A DNA stretch of 64,000 bases from Lentzea albidocapillata subsp. violacea (GCF_900100275.1 NZ_FNET01000009.1:186001-250000); one strand, 5' to 3'. Positions 7,454 through 16,670 are shown, counted from the stretch's first letter. The notes: a model not told the origin generated them from the letters alone. Program-made: numbers and translations.

Positions 7454-8263
7454 ATGCAAGAACGCATCGAGTGGGACAGCCTTCCCGCCGGTCTGCGCAA
7501 CGCGATCGGTGAGCAGGCCGGGCAGATCACAGCGGCTCGCACTCTCTCGCAGGGGATGAACTCAGCTCTCGCCGCTGTGCTGGACACCGTCGGCGGGCAG
7601 GTGTTCGTCAAGGGCATCCGCACCGATCACCCTGGTGTCGTTGCGCAGCAACGGGAAGCGACGATCAATCCGCACGTGCGGCCACTCGCCCCCGCCCTGT
7701 TGTGGCGGCTCGATGACGCCGACGGCTGGGACGTGCTCGCGTTCGAGTACGTCGAGGGACGTCACCCGAGCTACGCCCCCGGCTCGCCGGATCTCCCGGC
7801 CGTCCTGGCGGCCGTCGACACTCTGGCGTCGCTTCCGTTGCCGGACCTGCCGCTGAAGGACGCACGCCAAAGGTGGAGCCGGTACCTCGACGCAGCCGAG
7901 GCCGAGCAGCTCGGCGGCGAGACGCTGCTGCACACCGACTACAACCCGGACAACATCCTGATCCCTCAGAACGGCGCGGCCCGGATGATCGACTGGGCGT
8001 GGCCGACGCGTGGAGCCGCATGGATCGACCCGTGCTGTCTCGCGCTCCGGCTGATTGCTGCCGGACACTCTGCCGCAGAGGCCGAGCAACTCGTGAGCCG
8101 CACGCGCGCATGGGCTTCTGCGCCTCGAACGGCGGTCGGCGTGTTCGCCCGTGCCAACGTAGACATGTGGACCGACATCGCAGCCAGTGACCCGCAGCCG
8201 TGGAAACAGCGCATGGCGGACGCTGCTCGCCAGTGGGCCGACGGACAGCTCGCCTCGGCCTGA
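7454..8263 (+). CDS. Aminoglycoside phosphotransferase-fold kinase
   Basis: A 269-residue protein of the APH/choline-kinase fold. The catalytic loop is HTDYNPDNILI (His-X-Asp-X4-Asn) and the metal-binding loop is MIDWAWPTRG; QVFVKGI is the likely nucleotide-binding Lys strand. Actinomycete proteins of this type are annotated as phosphotransferases without proven resistance activity. The ATG at 7454 is preceded by GAGG; a longer start at 7403 would lie against the terminator. Its location behind the terminator implies its own promoter in the 55-bp gap. It could phosphorylate a small molecule or the cargo peptide, but neither is shown. Confidence 0.85.
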   Translation: MQERIEWDSLPAGLRNAIGEQAGQITAARTLSQGMNSALAAVLDTVGGQVFVKGIRTDHPGVVAQQREATINPHVRPLAPALLWRLDDADGWDVLAFEYVEGRHPSYAPGSPDLPAVLAAVDTLASLPLPDLPLKDARQRWSRYLDAAEAEQLGGETLLHTDYNPDNILIPQNGAARMIDWAWPTRGAAWIDPCCLALRLIAAGHSAAEAEQLVSRTRAWASAPRTAVGVFARANVDMWTDIAASDPQPWKQRMADAARQWADGQLASA

Positions 8264-8279
8264 CCCTGAACACGAGAGA

Positions 8280-8312
8280 AACGCCCCGCGCCCATGATGG
8301 GCGCGGGGCGTT
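8280..8312. terminator. Bidirectional terminator between cargo and lysis genes
   Basis: A perfect 15-bp stem AACGCCCCGCGCCCA / TGGGCGCGGGGCGTT with a 3-nt loop between convergent genes (kinase ending 8263, holin ending 8318). It marks the border of cargo and the leftward phage late operon. Confidence 0.9.
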
Positions 8313-8317
8313 CGTCG

Positions 8318-8584
8318 TTACGGGGTCTCGTGCTTGCCGAGGTAGCTCGGCGGCTGTGCGGAGCCGAGCAGGATGCGAGTCAGCCAGTCGGGGAGGCTCG
8401 CCTCGATCTTCCGCAGCAGCGGGTACACGACGCTGAGCACGATCGGCAGCACGACGAGGTTGGTCGCGTTGCCGAGTGCATCGGTGAGGTAGGCCGGTGC
8501 GCCGATGCTCACCAGGCCGGTGATGAGTGCGGCCCACGCGCCGGGTACGACGGTGCGAAGCCACGCGATGACGTTGTCGGACAT
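8318..8584 (-). CDS. Phage holin
   Basis: An 88-residue protein with two hydrophobic segments (AWAALITGLVSIGAPAYL and TNLVVLPIVLSVVYPLL) and a charged C-terminal tail, typical of actinophage holins that open the membrane for the endolysin. It is the last gene of the late operon, downstream of the endolysin and the short membrane protein at 8643. AGGAGGACC precedes the ATG. Confidence 0.75.
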   Translation of the reverse strand: MSDNVIAWLRTVVPGAWAALITGLVSIGAPAYLTDALGNATNLVVLPIVLSVVYPLLRKIEASLPDWLTRILLGSAQPPSYLGKHETP

Positions 8585-8642
8585 GGTCCTCCTGTTGCGG
8601 TTTGGGTTCGCCGAGCGCGAACGTGAGCTCGGCGGTTTCGGG

Positions 8643-8780
8643 TCAGTCGCGGTGCGCGAGTTCTTCCTCGGCTGCGCGAATCAACTCCTCGATCTCGCCG
8701 ACACGGCGCCAGGCGTGCGCGCCGAGCAGCACGAGGACCAGGGCGAAAGCGGCGATGACCGCGGTGCGCACGGCGGTCAT
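8643..8780 (-). CDS. Short membrane protein in lysis cassette
   Basis: 45 residues: one N-terminal transmembrane helix (TAVIAAFALVLVLLGAHA) and a charged helical tail (EIEELIRAAEEELAHRD). The ATG overlaps the endolysin stop (ATGA at 8777-8780), so coupling is clear. The position between endolysin and holin suggests a second holin, an antiholin or a spanin-like component; Gram-positive phages often carry such pairs. The family is not identified. Confidence 0.65.
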   Translation of the reverse strand: MTAVRTAVIAAFALVLVLLGAHAWRRVGEIEELIRAAEEELAHRD

Positions 8781-9466
8781 CCGCCGAGCAGTCGGCGCCA
8801 CGTTGCCGGCCCGACAACGCCGTCGACGGCGAGCCCGGCGCGGCTCTGCATGTAGCGCACGCGAGCGTCGGTGAGCGGCCCGAAATCGCCGTCGACGTCG
8901 AGCGCGGGCAGGCTCGGATACCAGGCGTTGAGGATGCGCTGCACCTCGCGCACCACCGAACCGGTCGAGCCCCGGCGGATCGTTGGCCGCTGACCGGGCG
9001 TCGGTGGCGTCGGTGCACCACCACCGCCACCACCGCCGAGAACCTGCTGCACGCCTTGCGCGGTGAGCGTGCGCGCGGAGTTCCACGAGAGTTCGACGTG
9101 CAGGTGATCGTGGTGCGGGTGAGTGCCGCTGTACGGGCGCCACCCGGCATCGGGGTAGGAGCCGGACCAGATGCGCCGGTTGTAGATGACGCACTGCACA
9201 CCCAGCTCGGCCGAGCTGTTGATCAGCTTGCCGGCGAGCACCTGCGCCCATCCGGCGCCGACGGGCACGCCGAGGTCGGTCGCGCGGCCCTCGCCGTGCA
9301 GGCTGGTCGTGTTGCTGCCGGGAATCGTCGCGCAGTTGTAGATGCCGAGGTTGTAGCCGCCCTGCTTACCGTAGGCGCCGAGGAGCCACGCCATGAGCGA
9401 CTGCGCGCCGCTGGTGGGTCCTCCGGTGCAGGACCTCGCTCCCTCGTATCCCCTGTAGATGCCCAT
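8777..9466 (-). CDS. Endolysin: M15-like peptidase with peptidoglycan-binding domain
   Basis: 229 residues. The catalytic part has SLHGEGRATDLGVP and HHDHLHVEL, matching the zinc-binding His...Asp...His pattern of LAS/M15 peptidases that cut peptide crosslinks. A Gly/Pro linker (residues about 148-162) leads to a C-terminal peptidoglycan-binding domain (RRGSTGSVVREVQRILN, DVDGDFGPLT, DGVVGPATWRRLL). The ribosome site GAGGAGGCC lies inside the end of the preceding 46-residue gene. Confidence 0.9.
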   Translation of the reverse strand: MGIYRGYEGARSCTGGPTSGAQSLMAWLLGAYGKQGGYNLGIYNCATIPGSNTTSLHGEGRATDLGVPVGAGWAQVLAGKLINSSAELGVQCVIYNRRIWSGSYPDAGWRPYSGTHPHHDHLHVELSWNSARTLTAQGVQQVLGGGGGGGAPTPPTPGQRPTIRRGSTGSVVREVQRILNAWYPSLPALDVDGDFGPLTDARVRYMQSRAGLAVDGVVGPATWRRLLGG

Positions 9467-9468
9467 GT

Positions 9469-9609
9469 TCAGGCCTCCTCGGTGACGGGGGTGGCGTCGG
9501 CGAACGGTTCGACGTAGTCGGCGTGCGCCGGGTCGGTGATCGGTTCGGGCGTGACGTCGGGTGCGTCGTGGCCGACGACGTCGCCGGTGTCGGGGGTCGG
9601 TGCGGTCAT
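9469..9609 (-). CDS. Small acidic phage protein
   Basis: An uninterrupted 46-residue frame from ATG at 9609 (GGAGAGGAAC upstream) to TGA at 9469, two bases before the endolysin start. The product is acidic and Pro/Asp-rich (MTAPTPDTGDVV... ending TPVTEEA). It fills the gap between the 9693 gene and the endolysin and has a better ribosome site than most neighbours. Short acidic proteins between tail and lysis genes are common in actinophages. Function unknown. Confidence 0.6.
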   Translation of the reverse strand: MTAPTPDTGDVVGHDAPDVTPEPITDPAHADYVEPFADATPVTEEA

Positions 9610-9692
9610 GCGTTCCTCTCCGGTCGGGACTGTTGAAGGGCGCGCGACATCAGCCGACGCACCGCGTGCGTCGGCTGGTCGGCGAGGCTGGG

Positions 9693-10265
9693 TTAGGTGC
9701 CGGTGTGCAGGCTCGGCGCGAGCTGCTCGCGCACGACGTTGCGGTCGACGGCGATCTGCTCGGCGTCGCGGGCGACGAGCGAGCGCAGCTCGGCGAGCCC
9801 GCGGTCGTCGACGATGGTCACGCTCGCGCGGATGGCGTCGATCTCGTCGGCGCGCATCCGGCGAGCCTTGGCGGTGAGGTCCTCGACGTCGGTCTCGGCT
9901 AGCTCGATTTCCTGCGTGATCCTCGCTCGCAGGTCGTCGCTGATTTCGGTGTCGCTGCCGGCCGTGGCACCGCCGAGGTGCGCCCGCGCGTACAGGGCGA
10001 ACACGCGTGCCTGCTGCGCCTCGGCGGCTGTGTAGAGCGAGGCCTCGATCGTTCCTGGGGGAAGTGGTTCGCCTCGGTAGCCGTGCAGGCGCCAGTCGAG
10101 GACGATCAGCGGGTTGTCGACGCCGTACAGCTCAAGGTCGGCGGCGAGGGCCGAGCGTGGCAGCACGTACAGCTCGATCCCGAGGTCGGTTCGCTGCGTG
10201 ATCCGGTAGGACGGGCCGAGGCCCGGTTCGTCGGTGATCTCGGTGCCGATGATCTCGACGCGCAT
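9693..10265 (-). CDS. Hypothetical tail-region protein
   Basis: 190 residues. The N-terminal half looks beta-rich (MRVEIIGTEITDEPGLGPSY, IELYVLPRSALA) and the C-terminal half is a long charged helix (RARITQEIELAETDVEDLTAKARRM), a chaperone- or trimerisation-like pattern. It directly follows the large minor tail protein (ATG at 10265, previous stop at 10266), where tail-fibre assembly proteins often lie. That role is inference. Confidence 0.65.
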   Translation of the reverse strand: MRVEIIGTEITDEPGLGPSYRITQRTDLGIELYVLPRSALAADLELYGVDNPLIVLDWRLHGYRGEPLPPGTIEASLYTAAEAQQARVFALYARAHLGGATAGSDTEISDDLRARITQEIELAETDVEDLTAKARRMRADEIDAIRASVTIVDDRGLAELRSLVARDAEQIAVDRNVVREQLAPSLHTGT

Positions 10266-13200
10266 TCAGGCACTCCTCACGGCTAGCCAATGGATGTCGA
10301 TCTCGGCGCCGCGAGACCAGTTGAACTGAAAACCCCGGTTGTCGTAGCGGCTGACTCCCCACGTGACGCCGTCCTGCGGCGCACCAGTGATGAGGGAGCA
10401 GTGCGGGACCGGGCTGCCGACGGTGATCGCTGCGCCGTAGTCGATCCGCACCGAGAACGCGCCCGGCGCGATGTGGAGGAGACCGACGCCGATCATGCGC
10501 GTGGCGGACATGCCACGCGGCATCACGCCGTCGATGAACAGCTTTCCGCCGCCCTCGGCGTTCAGGCTCGCCGAGGCGTTGGCGTCGCCGAACTGTTTGC
10601 CCAGGAACCAAGAGCCGCCCTTGCGCAGGATCAGGTCAACGCGGCCCGAGCTGTTGCCGACCTGCTCGGCGGACAGCGCCCACAGAGTGCCGTCCTCACG
10701 AGCGTGCACAGTCGGCTCGAACCCTGGTGCCCCGGCAAGGCCCGTGAAGTGGATTCCGGGATAGCCGCCGAACGCGCTCGACGTGACGATTGCCCGGACA
10801 CCAGTCGTTCCGGTGCGCAGGGTGCCCGCGATGTCGGCGGCGCCGGTCGCCCCGGAAATCTCGACGGTGCGGGTCCCGGCGGAGTTCCACGCGTGAATGC
10901 CGTCCTCGTCGAGCTGCACGCGCGGGTCGTCGGCCGAGGTGCGGAGCGTGGCGCCGGTGATGGTCTTGCCGTCGATAGCATCGGCGGCGATCTTGCTCGC
11001 GGTGATCGCTCCGGCGCGGATGGCTCCGGCGGTGACCGAGCCGACGGCGAGCTGATCGACGGTGATGCTGTTCGCGACGATCTTGTCGCCGTAGATCGGT
11101 TTGCCGACGAGGTCGGGCGGCACGAGCGGGCGCGTGCTGATCGTCGCGGGGTCGGACGCGGCCGAGGTGTTGCCGCTGCGGTCGGCGGCGATGAAGAGGA
11201 AGCGGCGGCCCTGGTTGTACGGCTGGTCGGTGACGACGATGCCCCCGGCGCCTTCGAGCTGCCCGACGCGTACCGGACCGGTCGAGGCGGGCGGCTGCAC
11301 GGTGAGCGTGCCAACGGATGCCTGCGGCCATTCGAGGTAAACCCCGGCGGCCGTGCCGTCCAGCTCGGCGGCCTCGGACTCGGTGAGCGTGTCGGTGTGC
11401 ACGGAAGTTCCATTGACGAACACCTCAACCGCACGGCCGCGCACCGCTAGGGCGAGCGTGAGCCCGTCGAGCGATGCCCCGGCGGGCAACGTCAGCAGTA
11501 CCTCGCGGTTGCTGGTCGCAGCGTCGACGTAGAGCACAAGTGGGTTCGCCGTGTTGTTGCGGCGTACCAACGCATACACGGCCCGTTCCTTGTAGGGCCA
11601 CTCCTGTGACGGTCCTGGGGCGTACCGGGCGTAGACCCCGGCGCGGTACTGCGTGCCGACCTTGAGATCAGCGGCGGTGACCGTGTAGTCCCGCGCTCCG
11701 GTATCCCTGGTCGCCAACAGGTCCGAGCCACCGGTGATGGTGAGCTTGTTGCCCGCCACGGTGTACGCGGGCGCTCCACCGCTGGAGGAGTGCAGGACCG
11801 TCCACAGTGCAGGATCGAGCTTGTTGTCGCTGTAGGTCCAGGTGTCCGACCACAGTGGGGCGTCGCTGCTCGCCTGCATCCACACGTCGACGTGTGAGAA
11901 GTCGCTCGGCATGACTTCACCTGCGGCGCCCTTGCCGTCCCAGTCGACATGGATTACGCCGAGCCTGGTCGACAGGCGCGGCGCCGATGGCCGCGGTGGT
12001 GCCTCGGCGTCGGCGGCGATGGTGACGGCGTAGGTGTTCGACCACGGGCCGATGACCCCGGCGCGGCTGATGGCGCGGACCTTGAACGCCCATTCGGTGC
12101 CGACGTCGTAGGGCGAGCTGGTCGCTGTGTTGTCGGGATGCTGGGTTTCGGTGAGCTTGGACCAGGTGAGCCCGGCGACGTTGGGCCGCTGGTACAGCTC
12201 GTAGCGAGCGACCTCGATCGCCGTGCCGTCGGTGGCCTTATCGACGGTGCCCCACGTGGCGGTGATCTGCCCTCGCGCGGCGCCGTCGGAGTCGAGGTAG
12301 GCCGAGGTCGCGACGATCAGCCCGGCCGGTGCGGCGGGGTCGCGCGGGTCCGGGCCTTCCGGTGCCGGACGGGTGCCCGAGCCGCCGCCTGCGGTCGAGC
12401 CTCCGACGATGCCCGCGGTGCGCTTGGCGAGCCGCAAGTCTCGTTCGAGGAACCGGTCATTCAAGACGAGGTTGCCGCCGAGCGTGCCCGCCTGGTCGCG
12501 GGTGAGGGTGATCTGCCGGACCCGCAGTGACGCGAGCACCCCGCCGTCGCCGGGGGCGAGCACGTAGTCGCCGGGCTGGTAGTCCCGTAGCGGCAACCAC
12601 TTCGCGGCACCGAAGGACACGGCGCGGGTGATCTGCACGCGTTCGCGGCCGGTGCGGTCGAGTTCGGCCTGCGCGAGCAGCCGCATGGTGCCCTCGTCGC
12701 GCACGCCGCCTTGAGTGATGAAGCTTTCCCAACGGCCCCAGGGGGTTGGAGCGTTGGGGTTGGTGAGTTCGAGCCGGGCAGTGCCCTCGCCTTTGACGTA
12801 GACAGCGGACGCGAGTTCCTCGAACGTGCCCTCGTCCGGGGCGTCGGTGACGTCGCGACCGAGGCGCAGGTCGACGGGTGCGTCGCCGGCTGCGAGGTCA
12901 CGGGCGAGCACGGTGTCGGCGTTGAAAACCCGCAGCGTGCGGCCGGTCATGACCCAGTCGACGACGCCCTGCTCGGCGAGATTGTCGAGCACGGTCAGCA
13001 CGTCGATACCGGGTTCGTAAGCGATCGTGAGCACTTTCGCCCACGGCTGCCCGCCGCTGTCGGTGCTCGGCGTGAAGTCGACCGCGAGACCAGGCAGCAC
13101 GCCACGGGCCTTGGCCTCGCCGAGCAGCGTCGCGAGCACGGTGCCCGCCGTCGCCGACAGGAACGGGCGCTTGCCCTCGGCGTTGTCGTGCTGGGAGGAG

Positions 13201-13532
13201 AACAACCGGGCCTTACGCAGCATCCACGCGTAGGCGGGCAGCTCGAACGACCGCGTCCCGGTCGGGTCAACGACGTTGCCCGTGCGTTTGATGCGCAGGA
13301 ACCGCCCGCCGAGGATCTCTGACCATGCCCCGGCGGTCGGGTCGTAGGCCTCGACGGCGACCTCGACCGGGTTCGCGAGCAGGGCGGCGCCCGGTGCGCC
13401 GAGCGCGTAGGACAGCCGCAGCGAGCCGACGTCGTCGAGCGGCACGGCCACGTCGAGCGAGAGCGGCGTCGGCAGCACGCCGAGACGCGGACCGTTCGGC
13501 GCGTGTGCGACGAGACGCACGTCGAAGCTCAC
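10266..13532 (-). CDS. Minor tail protein / tail fibre with fibronectin III domains
   Basis: 1088 residues. Residues about 1-370 resemble the siphovirus ReqiPepy6 Gp37-like baseplate domain (SLRLSYALG, VLDNLAEQGVVDWVMTGRTL, PGDYVLAPGDGG). Two fibronectin III-like modules follow (PAAPAGLIVATSAYL; EAPPRPSAPRLST), then a jelly-roll-like segment, a repetitive linker (VTAGAIRAGAITASKIAADA) and a C-terminal part with WGVSRYDNRGFQFNW and IDIHWLAV that looks like an H-type lectin. It probably contacts the host cell wall. The GTG at 13532 overlaps the previous stop (GTGA); the upstream extension to 14027 is Arg-rich antisense-type sequence and is rejected. Confidence 0.85.
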   Translation of the reverse strand: MSFDVRLVAHAPNGPRLGVLPTPLSLDVAVPLDDVGSLRLSYALGAPGAALLANPVEVAVEAYDPTAGAWSEILGGRFLRIKRTGNVVDPTGTRSFELPAYAWMLRKARLFSSQHDNAEGKRPFLSATAGTVLATLLGEAKARGVLPGLAVDFTPSTDSGGQPWAKVLTIAYEPGIDVLTVLDNLAEQGVVDWVMTGRTLRVFNADTVLARDLAAGDAPVDLRLGRDVTDAPDEGTFEELASAVYVKGEGTARLELTNPNAPTPWGRWESFITQGGVRDEGTMRLLAQAELDRTGRERVQITRAVSFGAAKWLPLRDYQPGDYVLAPGDGGVLASLRVRQITLTRDQAGTLGGNLVLNDRFLERDLRLAKRTAGIVGGSTAGGGSGTRPAPEGPDPRDPAAPAGLIVATSAYLDSDGAARGQITATWGTVDKATDGTAIEVARYELYQRPNVAGLTWSKLTETQHPDNTATSSPYDVGTEWAFKVRAISRAGVIGPWSNTYAVTIAADAEAPPRPSAPRLSTRLGVIHVDWDGKGAAGEVMPSDFSHVDVWMQASSDAPLWSDTWTYSDNKLDPALWTVLHSSSGGAPAYTVAGNKLTITGGSDLLATRDTGARDYTVTAADLKVGTQYRAGVYARYAPGPSQEWPYKERAVYALVRRNNTANPLVLYVDAATSNREVLLTLPAGASLDGLTLALAVRGRAVEVFVNGTSVHTDTLTESEAAELDGTAAGVYLEWPQASVGTLTVQPPASTGPVRVGQLEGAGGIVVTDQPYNQGRRFLFIAADRSGNTSAASDPATISTRPLVPPDLVGKPIYGDKIVANSITVDQLAVGSVTAGAIRAGAITASKIAADAIDGKTITGATLRTSADDPRVQLDEDGIHAWNSAGTRTVEISGATGAADIAGTLRTGTTGVRAIVTSSAFGGYPGIHFTGLAGAPGFEPTVHAREDGTLWALSAEQVGNSSGRVDLILRKGGSWFLGKQFGDANASASLNAEGGGKLFIDGVMPRGMSATRMIGVGLLHIAPGAFSVRIDYGAAITVGSPVPHCSLITGAPQDGVTWGVSRYDNRGFQFNWSRGAEIDIHWLAVRSA

Positions 13533-14383
13533 AGGTACGCCCTTCTCGCTCGCAGCTCGACGAGCGTGGTGTCGCTTGTGCCGGTGCCCTCGATGAGCAC
13601 CTGCACACCACGGTCGTGTGCCGATGTCACCGCCCGTGGTGTGAGCGCCAGGAACCGCGAGCCCGAGCCGGGGCCACCGGTGACGACGCGCCCGGTCGCG
13701 TTCGCCTCGGTGCCGTCGAGCGACACCGACGGCGCCTCGTGCGCATCCATCCGTCCGCAGTGCACGCGCAGCGCCCGCCCGGTAGCGAGGGCGCCGGAGT
13801 AGCCGACCCATCCGCCGGTGGCGGTGTCGGTAATCCGCAGATCGGTCACCGGTCCGGTGATCCGCAGGACGGCGTCGACGACGGGCGCGGTCGCTCCGTC
13901 GAGGATCTCGACCCGCTGAACTGCGCCGATCGTGCGCGTGGTCCAGGCGGACGCCGTCGAATCGCGCCAGTACACGCCGGGCACGCGCAGCACCACGGCG
14001 AGCCGGGCACGAGCGGCACCGATCCACACCTGCGGTTCGGACGCGGAGATCACCGCGGCCTCGGCGGCGACCTCGCCGGTACCGGGTGCGGCCCGGTATC
14101 GGACGTCGAGCAGCCGGTGCCGCACCCCGAACAGCGCGTACAGGGCTTGCAGGTTGGCGTCGAGCCCGGCGGCGCCACGGTCGACGCCGTCTGGGCCGAC
14201 GCCCCGCACTCCGAGGTGCAGGCCGATCGTGGTCGCCTCGACGTCCTCGCCGACCATCGGCAGCACACCAGCGCGACCGGGCACGGCGACGGACGCGGCC
14301 CGCACGCCGGGCAACGGGCGGACCTGCGTCCCGGTGAGCAACTTCCAGCAGCCCGAGGGGTGATCGAGCGTGACACCGTCCAC
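13529..14383 (-). CDS. Distal tail (Dit-like) protein
   Basis: 284 residues beginning VDGVTLDHPSGCWKLLTGTQVRPLPG, a start typical of siphovirus distal tail/phage tail-like proteins, and located between tape measure and baseplate proteins as expected. It would form the hub at the tail tip. The GTG at 14383 is 16 bp past the tape measure stop; a few in-frame codons upstream (CTG at 14398) could add TYT, so the start is uncertain. Confidence 0.75.
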   Translation of the reverse strand: MDGVTLDHPSGCWKLLTGTQVRPLPGVRAASVAVPGRAGVLPMVGEDVEATTIGLHLGVRGVGPDGVDRGAAGLDANLQALYALFGVRHRLLDVRYRAAPGTGEVAAEAAVISASEPQVWIGAARARLAVVLRVPGVYWRDSTASAWTTRTIGAVQRVEILDGATAPVVDAVLRITGPVTDLRITDTATGGWVGYSGALATGRALRVHCGRMDAHEAPSVSLDGTEANATGRVVTGGPGSGSRFLALTPRAVTSAHDRGVQVLIEGTGTSDTTLVELRARRAYL

Positions 14384-14399
14384 TGTGTACGTCGCCAGG

Positions 14400-16670
14400 T
14401 CAGATCACCCCCAGCGCGCCCGCGTACTGCAACGATCGGTTGACCGTCGTCGAGGTCGGTTCGGCCTGCGGGTAGTGGTTGGTCACGTGCACCACCGGAC
14501 CCGCAGCACGACGCGGGTCGAACGGATCCAGCGAGCCCGAGCCTGTACCGGTCGGCGTGGCAAGCCGTGGCGCCGGAATGACCACCTTGGGAATCGGCGG
14601 AAGTGCTGCCATGTCAAGGAAAGCGCGGTCCACCGCACCCGACATGCGGCCAAGTCCGACGACGAGCCCCTCGCCGACGTGCACGCCTGCCTCGGCTGCG
14701 AGCCTCGACGGTGAGCGGATGCCGAAGAAGTCCAGCACCGACCCCCACGCCGATTTGACCATCCCGAGCAGCTTGTCGCGGATGGCGCCCGCCATCGAGG
14801 AGAAGCCGTTGAGCAGGCCTCGGATGATGTTCACGCCGGTGTCGTGCAGCAGACGGCCGAGGTCGCCGAGCGCGCCGAGGATGCGCTGCGGGATGCCCCG
14901 CAGCCAGTCGACCGCCTCGGACCACTTCTGAACGATCCAGTCCTTGACCTGGCCGAACCAGGCGCCCACCTTGGCGGGCAGCGAGCCGAGCCAGCCGACC
15001 GCGTCGAGCACCCACTGCACCGCGAGCCGGACCCCGGCAACGATGAGGTCCCAGTGCTTGATGATCAGGCCCGGCAGGGACCAGTTGAGGAACAGCCACA
15101 GCAGGAAGTCGACGGCCGACTTCACGGCGTTGACGATCCATTCCCACGCTGTGCGTCCGGCTTGAACCAGCCAGTCCCAGGCGGCGCCGACGGCCGCAAC
15201 GATGGTGTCCCAGTTGGTCACGATCAGCACGACGAGTGCGATCGTTGCCGCGACCAGCAGCGCCCACGGGTTGATCATCATGAGGACGTTCAGCACGCGG
15301 ACGGCGACGCCGACGACCTGAAACGCTTGCGCCGCAGCGTAAAGACCGATCGCGAGCGGGCCGAGCCACACCATGTTTTCCGAGAGGAACGTCGCCAGGT
15401 CCAGCAGCAGCGGAGTAGCGACGATCAGGGCGGCGGTGAGCACCGAACCGAGCTGCGTCGCGAGCTGCGCGAAACCGGGCACGAGCGCGACGACCACCGG
15501 GGCGAGTTGCCGCAGCGCGGTCAGCACCACGCCGGTGACCACGCCCGAGACCGTGCCGAGCAGTGACGCGAGCGAGGCGAGCGCTTGCTGTCCCTCGAAC
15601 GACTCCAGGAACCCGCGCACCATGCCCGTGACCCGCGTGAGCGTGTCGAGCAGGCTCGCCCCGCCGGTGTCCAACGCGCCGTAGACGGCGCCCACGATGC
15701 CGAACAGGTTGCCGAACACGTCGCCGAGCTGCCCCAGCGTGGAAATGCCGGCCGAGATCCACTCGCCGAGCCGACCGCTTTCCCTTGCCTGGCTTACGAA
15801 TTCGGCCGCTGACTGTGCGGCCGAGCCGAACCCGTCCGTCATGCCGGGCAGGAACGTCGTCCCGACCGCGACCAGGTCGAGCAGGATCGACACGAGCGGC
15901 TGCACCACCGTGGTGGTGTTGCCGATCGACGTCCGGATCTGCCCGAAGATCCCCGAGACGGTCTGTACCTGGTTGGCCTCGGCGAGGAAACCGGCCGTCC
16001 CGCGCGCTGCGGTGTTGAACTCCGCGGTGATCCCCGATAGCCCGGATTTCAGCACGGGCAGGTAGCCGCTGCCGAGTGCCCGCATGTCGTCGGCGAGCCC
16101 GGCGAACAGGTTCTCTTGCGTCTCCTGCTTGACGGCCTTCCACGCCGGAGCGAGGTCCCGCACGGCGAGCGCGGTAGAACGTGCTGCGGGCGAGAGCTTT
16201 TCGAGGCTCTGCGCGAACTTCTCCGGATCGTCCATTGAGGACATGGCATCGCCGAACCCGGACATGCCGACCTTGGCGGCGAACATGCCGACACCGACCG
16301 CGACACCGATAGCGGGCAGCAGCGCCAGGGCGCCGCCGAGCGAGGCGACGATCGGCACGACCCCGTGCACGACCGACGACGCGGTCGCCACGTTGGACAT
16401 TGACAGCGCGAGGCGCCCGAACGACGTGCCCGCCCGGTTGCCGACGTCCTCGACCTTGTCGGCGTACTCGCGGAGCCTGCCGAGCCCGGCGCCGAACCCC
16501 TTGCCCGAGGCCTCGCCCTCGGCGACGAACCGCCCGCGCAGGTCCCGCAGGCGGCCGTTGGCGTCGCGGCTGAACTTGTCGAGGTCGCCTCGGCTCTTGG
16601 CGAGGCCTCGGTTCCAGCCGCTTCCGTCGATCTTGAGGAACCCGACCAGTTCGCCGATGGTCAACGCCAC
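14400..16670 (-). CDS. Tape measure protein
   Basis: 756 residues. N-terminal coiled-coil region (NRGLAKSRGDLDKFSRDANG), a long Ala/Gly/Val-rich hydrophobic middle with several membrane-like helices (VRVLNVLMMINPWALLVAATIALVVLIV), Trp-rich repeats (VGAAWDWLVQAGRTAWEWIV) and the tail-tape motif GIRSPSRLAAEAGVHVGEGL. It sets tail length and forms the DNA channel. At about 1.5 angstrom per residue the tail would be roughly 110 nm; this is a rule-of-thumb estimate. It follows the tail chaperone genes as usual. Confidence 0.95.
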   Translation of the reverse strand: MALTIGELVGFLKIDGSGWNRGLAKSRGDLDKFSRDANGRLRDLRGRFVAEGEASGKGFGAGLGRLREYADKVEDVGNRAGTSFGRLALSMSNVATASSVVHGVVPIVASLGGALALLPAIGVAVGVGMFAAKVGMSGFGDAMSSMDDPEKFAQSLEKLSPAARSTALAVRDLAPAWKAVKQETQENLFAGLADDMRALGSGYLPVLKSGLSGITAEFNTAARGTAGFLAEANQVQTVSGIFGQIRTSIGNTTTVVQPLVSILLDLVAVGTTFLPGMTDGFGSAAQSAAEFVSQARESGRLGEWISAGISTLGQLGDVFGNLFGIVGAVYGALDTGGASLLDTLTRVTGMVRGFLESFEGQQALASLASLLGTVSGVVTGVVLTALRQLAPVVVALVPGFAQLATQLGSVLTAALIVATPLLLDLATFLSENMVWLGPLAIGLYAAAQAFQVVGVAVRVLNVLMMINPWALLVAATIALVVLIVTNWDTIVAAVGAAWDWLVQAGRTAWEWIVNAVKSAVDFLLWLFLNWSLPGLIIKHWDLIVAGVRLAVQWVLDAVGWLGSLPAKVGAWFGQVKDWIVQKWSEAVDWLRGIPQRILGALGDLGRLLHDTGVNIIRGLLNGFSSMAGAIRDKLLGMVKSAWGSVLDFFGIRSPSRLAAEAGVHVGEGLVVGLGRMSGAVDRAFLDMAALPPIPKVVIPAPRLATPTGTGSGSLDPFDPRRAAGPVVHVTNHYPQAEPTSTTVNRSLQYAGALGVI

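Noticed and set aside
6133..7623. 496-codon minus-strand frame opposite the radical SAM gene
   Set aside because: Arg/Val-rich shadow frame; the plus strand has CX3CX2C and SPASM motifs.
2668..8263. Whole cargo block as a separate integrative element
   Set aside because: No second att repeat, integrase or transfer genes inside it; it lies within the phage att sites.
13533..14027. Upstream extension of the minor tail protein
   Set aside because: Arg/His-rich sequence overlapping the distal tail gene; GTGA coupling fixes the start at 13532.
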